Origin: CAZFGN01 sp964518695
GTDB lineage: Bacteria; Patescibacteriota; Minisyncoccia; UBA6257; Colwellbacteraceae
Direction: 5' to 3'
DNA length: 53,620 nucleotides
NCBI GenBank assembly: GCA_964518695.1
Contig: CAZFGN010000002.1
Coordinates: 1-53,620, forward strand
Shown piece after piece: positions 15,174 to 23,190 of this stretch (positions within the stretch are counted from its first letter, which is position 1; every line of letters begins with the position of its first letter). Both the position numbers and the translations under genes were made by a program. The notes beneath the pieces were generated by a model. It ran no database searches, had not been told where the DNA came from, and was given only the letters and a program-made list of their open reading frames with translations.

Positions 15174-16697
15174 ATGCGACTTGCTAAGGTTTACTCCGCT
15201 GAATTAGAAGGAGTTAAGGCTAAATTAATAGAAGTGGAGGTCGACCTGAATGTCGGCCTCCATAGTTTTAACATTGTAGGTTTAGCCGACAAAGCACTTT
15301 CCGAGGCCAAAGAGAGGGTCGGCTCCGCCATAAAGAATGCCGGCTTTAAGCCGCCGACTAAAGAAAATAGGAAAATAACCGTAAACTTAGCCCCGGCGGA
15401 CGTGAAAAAGACCGGTTCGCAATATGATTTGGCTATTGCCGTAGGATATCTTTTGGCCACCGGTCAAATTAAAGAATTCGATTCGACTAATAAGTTATTC
15501 CTGGGAGAACTATCTTTAAACGGCGACTTAAGGCCAATGGCTGGCGCCTTAAATTTCGCCACTCTAGCCAAAAAAATCGGTATCAAAGAAATTTTTCTTC
15601 CAGAAGCTAACGCAGGCGAAGCTGGCTTGGTAGAGGGCATTGCTGTTTTCCCAATACCTTCCTTGAGCCAACTCATAAACCACTTAGAAGAAACTAAATT
15701 TGTTGCCTCTTCTCCCAAAACGAAATTCTTGCCGAAGGAAGATAATGATTTCAATATCGATGACGTAAAGGGACAAGAAGCCGCTAAACGCGCGCTTACT
15801 ATTGCAGCCGCCGGCGGTCACAATATCCTGATGAGCGGTCCGCCTGGATCCGGCAAAACTATGCTCGCTAAAGCGCTCACATCAATTCTCCCGCCACTCT
15901 CTCTTGAAGAGTCAATTGAAGTTTCTGAAATATGGAGTGCCGTAGGCCTTTTACAAGGATCGCACCTTGTGACGCGTCCCTTCAGATCACCACACCAAAC
16001 CGCTTCCCCGGTATCAATAGTTGGCGGTGGTCCGAATCCCAGGCCGGGAGAAATAAGCCTAGCTCACCGCGGCATACTTTTCTTAGACGAACTGCCAGAG
16101 TTTAGAAGAGACCTATTAGAGGCTTTAAGACAACCTCTTGAGTCCGGCGAAATGGCCGTCTCCCGCATTAAGGTGAGTTTAATTTTCCCAGCTAGATTTA
16201 CGCTTGTTGCCGCCATGAACCCCTGTCCATGCGGTTACTACGGAGACCCAGAAAAAGAATGTAGCTGCAGCGCCTATGAAGTTTTCAAATACCAGAAGAA
16301 AATTTCAGGGCCATTGCTTGATAGGATAGATATTCAAATAAATGTGCCGCGCGTGAAATTTGAAAATCTAAAAGATAGGAATAGCTCAAGAGCTATAATA
16401 TCCTTTAAAGACTTAGTGCAAAGTGCGAGAGAAATGCAAAAAGAAAGGTTTGGTCAAAATAAGCTAGACATATTAACTAACTCCGAAATGTCGTCTAAGG
16501 ATTGTGAAAAACTAATAAATTTAACAAGAGAAGCCAATGATTTCTTAAAAGAGGTTTTTGATAAAACACTCCTATCAACTCGCGGCTACTACCGCATACT
16601 TAAAACCGCCCGCACAATTGCCGATTTGGAAGAGAACGAAAGAGTAGAGGCTAATCATGTTGCTGAAGCTTTTCAGCTAAGAGTAAGGGAGAAATAA
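15174..16697 (+). CDS. comM: ComM/YifB-family Mg-chelatase-like AAA+ ATPase
   Basis: A 507-residue protein of full length. The N-terminal ChlI-like domain starts with the typical VEVDLNVGLHSFNIVGLADK and APADVKKTGSQYDLAIA. The AAA+ module carries GPPGSGKTM (about residue 221), FRSPHQTAS, FLDELPEF (Walker B), and an arginine-containing C-terminal helical domain (STRGYYRILKTARTIADL). A four-cysteine segment (CPCGYYGDPEKECSC) is conserved in the family. ComM is a branch-migrating helicase that helps integrate incoming DNA in naturally transformable bacteria. Together with the PilB-type ATPase and the secretion module in this window this is consistent with DNA uptake (inference). Confidence 0.92.
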   Translation: MRLAKVYSAELEGVKAKLIEVEVDLNVGLHSFNIVGLADKALSEAKERVGSAIKNAGFKPPTKENRKITVNLAPADVKKTGSQYDLAIAVGYLLATGQIKEFDSTNKLFLGELSLNGDLRPMAGALNFATLAKKIGIKEIFLPEANAGEAGLVEGIAVFPIPSLSQLINHLEETKFVASSPKTKFLPKEDNDFNIDDVKGQEAAKRALTIAAAGGHNILMSGPPGSGKTMLAKALTSILPPLSLEESIEVSEIWSAVGLLQGSHLVTRPFRSPHQTASPVSIVGGGPNPRPGEISLAHRGILFLDELPEFRRDLLEALRQPLESGEMAVSRIKVSLIFPARFTLVAAMNPCPCGYYGDPEKECSCSAYEVFKYQKKISGPLLDRIDIQINVPRVKFENLKDRNSSRAIISFKDLVQSAREMQKERFGQNKLDILTNSEMSSKDCEKLINLTREANDFLKEVFDKTLLSTRGYYRILKTARTIADLEENERVEANHVAEAFQLRVREK

Positions 16698-16719
16698 ATA
16701 CTACTTGCCTATTAGCTCT

Positions 16720-18480
16720 ATGGATGAGTCGGTAAAAAATAAACCTGCCCTTAGCCCGCAACAAGGAGAGGCAGTCCGTTACGGCAAAGGACCACTTCTA
16801 ATTTCCGCGGGCGCCGGGAGCGGAAAAACAAGAACATTGACAGAGAGGCTAATCAAATTGATAGATGATGGGGTCAGCCCAGAAAAAATTATAGCCATTA
16901 CCTTTACTAATAAAGCCGCTAACGAAATTAAGGACCGGGTCAGATCAGGGCTTAAAAACTTGGTGGACCTTCCATTTCTAGGCACTTTTCATTCTTTCGG
17001 GGCAAAAATATTAAGAAATGAGGGGCAACTATTAAGTAGAGATAAGAATTATGTAATTTTTGACAATAGTGACTCTTTACGCCTCATTAAAAAAATCATT
17101 AAGGATCTAGAATTGTCCGAGACAAAATATCCCGCCCCCAAAACGCAGAAACAGGTATCTTCGATAAAAGATGAGTTGGTAAACTCCGATGAACTCGAAG
17201 AACCGATGAAAACTATTTTTGAAACTTACGAGGACAAACTTAAAACGCAAAACGCCTTTGACTTCGACGACTTGATAGAAAAAGTTGTGAGGATTATGCA
17301 AAAAAATCGAGAAGTTCTAGAAAAATATCAGAATAAGTTTGATTACATACTTATAGACGAATTCCAGGACATAAACAGCAGTCAATACGCTTTAGTAAAA
17401 TTATTGGCTGACGTTCACCGCAACTTGAACGTCGTGGGGGACGACAATCAGTCCATATATGGTTTCCGAGGAGCTGATTTTAGAAACTTTTTGAATTTTG
17501 AAAAAGATTGGCCGGAGGCTAAAATCGTGCACCTCGGAGAAAACTACCGATCAACGAGAAATATAGTAGAAGCTTCCGCGCAAGTAGTGAAAAATAATAA
17601 ACTTCAAAGACCCAAAAACCTTTCTACTCCTAACGACGAAGGCGAGTTAATAAAAGTCTTGGCCACCGAGAACTCTGATGACGAAGCTTTTCAGATAGTA
17701 AATGACATTTTGGATCTTTCCCAAAAAACTTATGCCGCTATACTTTACAGAACCAATGCACAATCTCGCCCTTTAGAGCAAACACTCAACTTTAATTCCA
17801 TTCCCTATGAAATATTCGGCGGATTAAAGTTTTATGAACGGAAGGAAATCAAGGATATTATAGCGGGCCTGCGATACGGACTTAATCCCAGAGATGAAAT
17901 GAGTTCGGAGCGTCTTATAAAAACTTTTAGAAAGGCGGAGGCCAAAGAACTAAGAGAACGTCTGCCGGAGCTTGCTAAAAATCTGCCGCCTATAGAAATC
18001 ATAGGGTTCTTTATGAAAACGACTAATTATAAAAATCATTTGAAATCTAAGTTTGATAATTCAGAAGAGAGAATGGAAAACATTATTGAATTAATTAATT
18101 TCGCCGGTAATTTCCCTTCTCTCCAAGAGTTCATTGAGAGGGTCTCTTTATTACAAGCAACCGACGATATTAAATCGCCTAAAGTTTCCCCAAGAGTAAA
18201 ACTTATGACCATCCATCTCTCAAAAGGTTTAGAATTTGATAACGTCTACATTGCTGGCGCAAACGAAGGCGTTTTGCCTCACCAAAGATCATTGTTGTCT
18301 AGTTCTGATGTAGAAGAAGAGAGACGGCTCATGTATGTCGCTATGACTCGAGCTCGCAAGAAACTTACCTTGAGTTTTTACGGCCCCGCTTCCCGTTTCT
18401 TATACGAAATACCCCCGGAGCTTATTAACTTCTCAAGCCCTATGAATTGGAAAGATGAAGACGAAATCCACCTAATCTAG
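16720..18480 (+). CDS. UvrD/PcrA-like superfamily 1 DNA helicase, short form
   Basis: From the ATG at 16720 the protein is 586 residues; a TTG five codons upstream is possible. The SF1A motifs are complete: SAGAGSGKTRTLTERL (motif I, near residue 30), IDEFQDINSSQY (II), VGDDNQSIYGFRGAD (III), LGENYRSTRNI (IV), MTIHLSKGLEFDNVYIAG (V) and YVAMTRARKKL (VI). UvrD/PcrA enzymes are usually 700 or more residues; the missing length is in the 2B region and the C-terminal tail. It would unwind DNA in repair and replication restart. It lies 22 bp after comM. Confidence 0.9.
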   Translation: MDESVKNKPALSPQQGEAVRYGKGPLLISAGAGSGKTRTLTERLIKLIDDGVSPEKIIAITFTNKAANEIKDRVRSGLKNLVDLPFLGTFHSFGAKILRNEGQLLSRDKNYVIFDNSDSLRLIKKIIKDLELSETKYPAPKTQKQVSSIKDELVNSDELEEPMKTIFETYEDKLKTQNAFDFDDLIEKVVRIMQKNREVLEKYQNKFDYILIDEFQDINSSQYALVKLLADVHRNLNVVGDDNQSIYGFRGADFRNFLNFEKDWPEAKIVHLGENYRSTRNIVEASAQVVKNNKLQRPKNLSTPNDEGELIKVLATENSDDEAFQIVNDILDLSQKTYAAILYRTNAQSRPLEQTLNFNSIPYEIFGGLKFYERKEIKDIIAGLRYGLNPRDEMSSERLIKTFRKAEAKELRERLPELAKNLPPIEIIGFFMKTTNYKNHLKSKFDNSEERMENIIELINFAGNFPSLQEFIERVSLLQATDDIKSPKVSPRVKLMTIHLSKGLEFDNVYIAGANEGVLPHQRSLLSSSDVEEERRLMYVAMTRARKKLTLSFYGPASRFLYEIPPELINFSSPMNWKDEDEIHLI

Positions 18481-18481
18481 G

Positions 18482-18519
18482 AAGTATACTATAAACCCGA
18501 TCGGATATATAGTATACTT
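18482..18519. repeat. Perfect 12-bp inverted repeat between the helicase gene and rsmA
   Basis: AAGTATACTATA (18482-18493) and its exact reverse complement TATAGTATACTT (18508-18519) enclose a 14-nt loop and begin 2 bp after the helicase stop. Each arm holds the small palindrome AGTATACT, and the right arm provides a TATACT that could be the -10 of rsmA. There is no T-run on either side, so it is not a normal terminator. Confidence 0.85.
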
Positions 18520-18522
18520 TGG

Positions 18523-19350
18523 GTGAATGTCAAAAATAGTTATCAAATAATCATGAGGGGTAGATTAGGACAACATTTTTTGCACGACGAGGATGCCTTG
18601 CGGAAAATTGCCGATGCCCTAGAAATTAAATCAAATGATATAATTGTGGAAATCGGCCCCGGGCACGGGGAGTTGACTAAGTATTTAGCTGAAGCTGAAC
18701 CAGGAAAAATTATAGCGATTGAGAAAGATAAAAAGTTAGCCTATAAGCTACAACAAAGTATAAAGAATACAGTATACAGTAAAACTTTAGAGGTTATTGA
18801 AGGCGATGTTTTAAAAATTATCCCGTTGCTCCATACTAAATACTCTATACTAAATACTTCCTACAAAATCGTAGGCAACATTCCCTACTACATCACTGGC
18901 TACTTGTTGCGAATCTTAGGAAAACTAGAAAACAAACCGTCTTTGATTGTTTTCACGATGCAAAAAGAAGTGGCCGAAAGAATCTGCGCCAAACCGCCCA
19001 AGATGAATCTTCTGGCGGCGAGCGTTCAATTCTGGGCCAAACCGGAAATCGTTGGTTTTATTAGTAAAAAGTCGTTTAGTCCAGCGCCGGAGGTAGATAG
19101 CGCGATAATAAAAATAGTTCCAAAAACAATTAAGAAGGGCCTTGAGAAACAATATTACCAGTTAATAAAAATCCTTTTTAAGCAACCTAGAAAAATGATA
19201 CTAAACAATTTATCTGCCGAAATAAAAATTTCCAAGGAAGAGATCACAAAAAAACTCACCCGACAAGGCATCAAACCAAACACGAGGCCACAAAACCTTA
19301 CAATGCAAGATTTGACAACTCTTAGTAATGTATTTAGCGACAAAAAGTGA
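18523..19350 (+). CDS. rsmA: 16S rRNA A1518/A1519 dimethyltransferase RsmA (KsgA)
   Basis: RsmA dimethylates two adjacent adenines near the 3' end of 16S rRNA. The family pattern is clear: RLGQHFLHD, the SAM motif VEIGPGHGELTKYLA, EKDKKLAYKL, VIEGDVLKI, and the catalytic IVGNIPYYITG. The GTG at 18523 gives 275 residues; the ATG at 18553 (M-R-G-R-L-G-Q) is also reasonable. Two segments look inserted compared with the family: NTVYSKT before VIEGD and HTKYSILNTSYK before IVGNIPYY. Both are encoded by AGTAT/ATACT-rich repeat DNA (18765-18858) like that found between genes elsewhere in the window. Confidence 0.92.
   Translation: MNVKNSYQIIMRGRLGQHFLHDEDALRKIADALEIKSNDIIVEIGPGHGELTKYLAEAEPGKIIAIEKDKKLAYKLQQSIKNTVYSKTLEVIEGDVLKIIPLLHTKYSILNTSYKIVGNIPYYITGYLLRILGKLENKPSLIVFTMQKEVAERICAKPPKMNLLAASVQFWAKPEIVGFISKKSFSPAPEVDSAIIKIVPKTIKKGLEKQYYQLIKILFKQPRKMILNNLSAEIKISKEEITKKLTRQGIKPNTRPQNLTMQDLTTLSNVFSDKK
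18833..18858. repeat. Tandem ATACTAAATACT repeat inside rsmA
   Basis: ATACTAAATACT occurs at 18833-18844 and again at 18847-18858, a 14-bp period. It is translated within rsmA. A related segment, GAATACAGTATACAG, lies 68 bp upstream at 18765. Confidence 0.8.
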
Positions 19351-19366
19351 TATTATTTAGTAAATA

Positions 19367-21808
19367 ATGGAGAAGAAAAAGATACTGGCGATACTGGTAG
19401 TGGTTGTCTTGGTTCCACGCTTATTTTATGGCATAGCATCAGCACAAACTACTCCTACGGGCCGTTTTAGTATTGAGAGCAATCCTTCATCGGGTCCTCT
19501 TCTATTTAACCCCACCAACCTTTTTAATACCGCCGCATCCACCCCAGCATTTACACCGTCAACTGGCTCTGGTAGTAATATAGGCTCTGGATCTATCTGT
19601 TCTGACTCCGGCTCTGGCTCTCCCTGGCTTAATTTTTTTGGAGACGCAGCTAAAGTAGGGTTGCCTATATTTCTTATCAACATTATCACCAGCACCTTAG
19701 CTGACCCACCGTCTGGTGGTGGGAGCATTCTTGGGTTCGGCTTTAATTTCAACCCTGGGGGAATGCTTGAACCCTTAGATGAAGCAAGTGACTTTCTGTT
19801 CAATAAATGGCTACAAGTGGTTTTCTACGGCTTTCTCGCTTCAATTGCTGTATGGGTAGCAAGCTATTTATTGGAAATCGGTATAGCGCTCAACCTATCT
19901 TTGTCCCAAAGTGCAGTCATCACAACAGGATACGGAATAATTATGGCGTTAACAAATATTAGTTTTGTGATTGGTATAGTGGTAATAGCTTTCGCCACTA
20001 TGTTCAGAAAGGCGGGTTGGGACGCTCAGTCAATACTCATGCGTCTTATTATTGCGGTACTTCTGGTAAACTTTAGCTTGTTCCTCGCACTGGGCGTTGC
20101 TAATGTGGGTACGAGACTCACTGAAGCTTTTGTAAACGGCGGTACTCCCTTGGGGGCCACTTTTGCCAAGACTTATAACGTTGCCACAATATACTGCAAC
20201 GTGGCCAAGTTCATGAACGCCACTAGTGTAAACGGAGTAAATCCGAGTCAACTAGATCCGTCAGATCCGAAGAACATTAACAAAATAAGCATAGACGAGC
20301 AAAAATCACGGTCTTTTTGGGATAAGTATGTAATTGGTCCTATGCAGTCTTACTTTATTATGGTGGTGGGCATTATTCTCGCAGTGATACTTACTATAAT
20401 AGGAGCGCTTACCCTAATCGCTATCTTCCTATTCCTTGTTGTGCGCTATGTGGCGCTTACCATACTGCTTATATTCGCACCCCTCGCCTGGCTGGGATTT
20501 GCTTTCCCTAAATTAAACTTGCCTATAATAGGCAATGCCTGGAGCGGATGGTGGACTATATTTCTTAGGTGGACATTCTTGGGACCGCTACTTGCCTTCC
20601 TACTATATCTGACAACGGAGATGGTTAAACACCTCGGAGACCCTGCTACTATAAAGCAGGTCGCCGGGCTTGGTTTAGCACAGGGCCTTGTCCAAATGAT
20701 CGTAATTACCATCTTCAGCTTAGCGGGTTTATACGCGGCCAATAAACTAAGCGCAGCCGGAGCCACTGTTGCTTATGGATTAGCTTCTAAAATGGGGGGG
20801 ATGGCCTTGGCGAAACTTAAAACTACTGGCAAAGAAGCTGGGATAAGACTTAGTAACTCGGTCCTTGGATCAGAGAAGGTAAGAGGGCTGACCGCAAAGA
20901 TACAAAAAACATCGATACCAATACTTAAACCTTTAGGAAAACAACTCAACGTCCTTGGGGCAAAAACAGAGAAACTTGTCAGTGAGGACAAGTTTAAAGA
21001 CTTATCACCTCAAAGATTAGCCGCATTAGTACCCACGCTTCATGGTCCCGATCGCGTAGCCGCACTCTTGAAACTCGCGAAAGGCGGCGACGTGAACGAC
21101 CTCAAAGACCTTGATAAGCATCTTAATAAAGAAACTGAGGCTCTCTTTAAGAGTTATGGCAAAAAATTTGATGAGGTTGAAAAAACCATTGGCATGAATA
21201 TTGCAACTTACCAAGCTCTAAAGAAAGGCACTAAGGAGGGCAGAGAGGAGGCCAAAAAGGCGTCTGAAGAATTCTTCAGGGGATTCAATCAGAAGGACTT
21301 CTCTAAACTGCGCATCAGCGATTCGTACAACGATAAGAAAGTTAAGGTTCTCTATGGTCTCAATGAGAGTATGAATAGAGCTATGCGAGAAGCCATAGCT
21401 GCTGGTTTAGTAGACAATTCCGGCTACATTAATAAGGCCGCATCCGGCATTAAGTCTGAAAGCTTCTCTAACTACACCAATGAAATACTTAAATCAAAAC
21501 TTCCAGACAGTATCTCCATAGAAATTGAAAAGAGAGTAACCTACAAAGGCACAAACCAACCAGCTATCGGGGTGTCGTTTAAAGAAGCAGAGAAGGATCC
21601 TGAAAAATACACAATTTCGTCAGAGCGGGCATCTATGTCAAAAGAAGAAGTGCTTCAAGAACTCAAAACCAACAAGGAATTCAAGGAAACACTAATGAAA
21701 TCCCTCGAACAATCAGATCCTACGTTTAAAAAATCTTTTGAGAGGATGACAGCGAACCGAGAGGTCGGGACAATGACTTTCGATACGGATACCCAACCTC
21801 CAATCTAA
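19367..21808 (+). CDS. VirB6/TrbL-like polytopic membrane protein of a type IV secretion module
   Basis: An 813-residue protein with three parts. A signal peptide (ILAILVVVVLVPRLFYG, A-S-A before QTT) is followed by a Ser/Gly/Pro-rich extracellular stretch. A central block of about seven hydrophobic helices (residues ~145-480) includes YFIMVVGIILAVILTIIGAL and VVRYVALTILLIFAPLAWLG, the typical look of VirB6/TrbL channel proteins. A ~330-residue charged C-terminal tail is presumably cytoplasmic. The role as inner-membrane pore component is inferred from topology and from the VirB4 and PrgI genes that follow. The promoter is unclear; TATTAT at 19351 is 10 nt before the ATG. Confidence 0.7.
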   Translation: MEKKKILAILVVVVLVPRLFYGIASAQTTPTGRFSIESNPSSGPLLFNPTNLFNTAASTPAFTPSTGSGSNIGSGSICSDSGSGSPWLNFFGDAAKVGLPIFLINIITSTLADPPSGGGSILGFGFNFNPGGMLEPLDEASDFLFNKWLQVVFYGFLASIAVWVASYLLEIGIALNLSLSQSAVITTGYGIIMALTNISFVIGIVVIAFATMFRKAGWDAQSILMRLIIAVLLVNFSLFLALGVANVGTRLTEAFVNGGTPLGATFAKTYNVATIYCNVAKFMNATSVNGVNPSQLDPSDPKNINKISIDEQKSRSFWDKYVIGPMQSYFIMVVGIILAVILTIIGALTLIAIFLFLVVRYVALTILLIFAPLAWLGFAFPKLNLPIIGNAWSGWWTIFLRWTFLGPLLAFLLYLTTEMVKHLGDPATIKQVAGLGLAQGLVQMIVITIFSLAGLYAANKLSAAGATVAYGLASKMGGMALAKLKTTGKEAGIRLSNSVLGSEKVRGLTAKIQKTSIPILKPLGKQLNVLGAKTEKLVSEDKFKDLSPQRLAALVPTLHGPDRVAALLKLAKGGDVNDLKDLDKHLNKETEALFKSYGKKFDEVEKTIGMNIATYQALKKGTKEGREEAKKASEEFFRGFNQKDFSKLRISDSYNDKKVKVLYGLNESMNRAMREAIAAGLVDNSGYINKAASGIKSESFSNYTNEILKSKLPDSISIEIEKRVTYKGTNQPAIGVSFKEAEKDPEKYTISSERASMSKEEVLQELKTNKEFKETLMKSLEQSDPTFKKSFERMTANREVGTMTFDTDTQPPI

Positions 21809-21819
21809 AACTACAAAAC

Positions 21820-22638
21820 ATGCTTACAATTCCACAAAAAGAAGTAATTGAACGATGGGATAAACTTCCATATAGCATTAGAGAAGCTATCTTCTCGGAA
21901 GAAAACGCCGATATGCTTGAGAACATCGCCCAAGCTCATAACTTTGACGAAGAAAAACTTCGAGTATTCTCCACCAACGTAGGCGATGTCTTACGAGGAT
22001 TTATACACCCCAATGATTTAACCAAAGAGCTAATAGACGACTTAAAAATTAAGGAAGAAATCGCAAAGGCGATAGTAAGTGAGATTGAGTCAAAAATATT
22101 TAAACCCGTCCGCGTTGATCTTAAAGATGTATACAAGCCACTCGTGAACACTAGCGAAGTAAACGCAACTGTCTCCGTTTCGCAAGAATACCAAGGCGAG
22201 CCTATAAAGCCCCGAGTTAATGTACAAAATGAGGAGACGACTCGTCTTCAAAACCAACCGTTTATCCTCCACAACGAGGAAGAGGTTGAACCGACAAAAG
22301 AAGAACCTTTCCGATCTGTAACCCAGAGACCCATGTTTTATAAACCAATATTCAGCGAAGAATATAAAAAGTCTGTTTTAGAAAAAAAGGCCGCGAGGAT
22401 AGAGTTAGGAGAAGAAACCGAAAAGAAGAAACAGTCGGAAAGCTTTAAAACGCCCATGAAGGAAGGGAGGATTGTTCACTATTCAGAATTTAGAACTCCC
22501 CTTGGGCCATTCGAAAATCAGGAAATAAGAGGACTGGACCAAACAGCGCCGGAAAAAGCGCCGCAGAGCGTACAATCCAAAACCCCAGAAGTTCATCCCA
22601 ATAACGTCGTGGACCTCAAAGACTTGCCATTGGAATAG
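21820..22638 (+). CDS. Uncharacterised soluble protein of the type IV secretion module
   Basis: A 272-residue protein that I do not recognise. The first ~100 residues form a helical domain (IPQKEVIERWDKLPYSIREA, NFDEEKLRVFSTNVGDVLRG, LIDDLKIKEEIAKAIVSEI). The rest is charged, Pro-rich and probably disordered, ending in VVDLKDLPLE. There is no signal peptide or membrane helix. It lies 11 bp after the VirB6-like gene and one base before the PrgI gene, so it is very likely a module component, perhaps a cytoplasmic adaptor (inference). Confidence 0.6.
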   Translation: MLTIPQKEVIERWDKLPYSIREAIFSEENADMLENIAQAHNFDEEKLRVFSTNVGDVLRGFIHPNDLTKELIDDLKIKEEIAKAIVSEIESKIFKPVRVDLKDVYKPLVNTSEVNATVSVSQEYQGEPIKPRVNVQNEETTRLQNQPFILHNEEEVEPTKEEPFRSVTQRPMFYKPIFSEEYKKSVLEKKAARIELGEETEKKKQSESFKTPMKEGRIVHYSEFRTPLGPFENQEIRGLDQTAPEKAPQSVQSKTPEVHPNNVVDLKDLPLE

Positions 22639-22639
22639 G

Positions 22640-23155
22640 ATGCAATTTCAAGTTCCGCAGTTCATAGAAACCGAAGACAAAATTGTAGGGCCATTCACCT
22701 TGCGACAATTCCTTTATATCGCCGGGGGCGGGGTTGCAAGTTTCGTGTTGTTTTTTATTCTGCGGCCATGGCTGTGGCTCGTAATCACGCTCTTTTTGGG
22801 ATCTATCAGTGTAGTTATGGCCTTTATCAAAATCAACGGCAGACCAATGAGCGTGTTTATCCCGGCAACATTCAATTACATATGGAGTCCTAGGATATAT
22901 ACATTAAAACCGAAGGTGCAAGAGCAACACATCGAGACAGAAGCAATCTCGCGAACTAAGAAAGGGTCTGTTTTCACCGGCATTAAGAGTCTCTTGGAAA
23001 AGATGGCAACCTCGAAAAACGCGATCCCGAAAAGAGAACAAACTATCGCGGCGGGCAACTTTGATATCCCCCAACGCGAGATTAAAGAGAGGTACGAAGT
23101 TATAAGACGCATAACTGGTGACAGACAAATGGCGAGAAGAATAGATTATAGATAG
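22640..23155 (+). CDS. PrgI family membrane protein
   Basis: A 171-residue protein. The N-terminus QFQVPQFIETEDKIVGPFTL, followed by two closely spaced hydrophobic helices (about residues 25-45 and 48-66) and F-I-K-I-N-G-R-P, is the PrgI/TraA-like (VirB3-equivalent) pattern of Gram-positive-type conjugation systems. The C-terminal ~90 residues are polar. VirB3/PrgI proteins partner with VirB4 at the membrane, and the VirB4 gene follows at 36 bp. Confidence 0.8.
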   Translation: MQFQVPQFIETEDKIVGPFTLRQFLYIAGGGVASFVLFFILRPWLWLVITLFLGSISVVMAFIKINGRPMSVFIPATFNYIWSPRIYTLKPKVQEQHIETEAISRTKKGSVFTGIKSLLEKMATSKNAIPKREQTIAAGNFDIPQREIKERYEVIRRITGDRQMARRIDYR

Positions 23156-23178
23156 CTTATTAATTTTAAGTTTTAAGC

Positions 23179-23184
23179 TATAAT
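23179..23184 (+). promoter_or_regulatory. -10 element directly before the VirB4 gene
   Basis: A perfect TATAAT (23179-23184) ends 6 nt before the ATG at 23191. The -35 region is weak (TTATTA with a 16-bp spacer). It could give VirB4 a leaderless transcript of its own. Confidence 0.5.
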
Positions 23185-23190
23185 TAGGAT

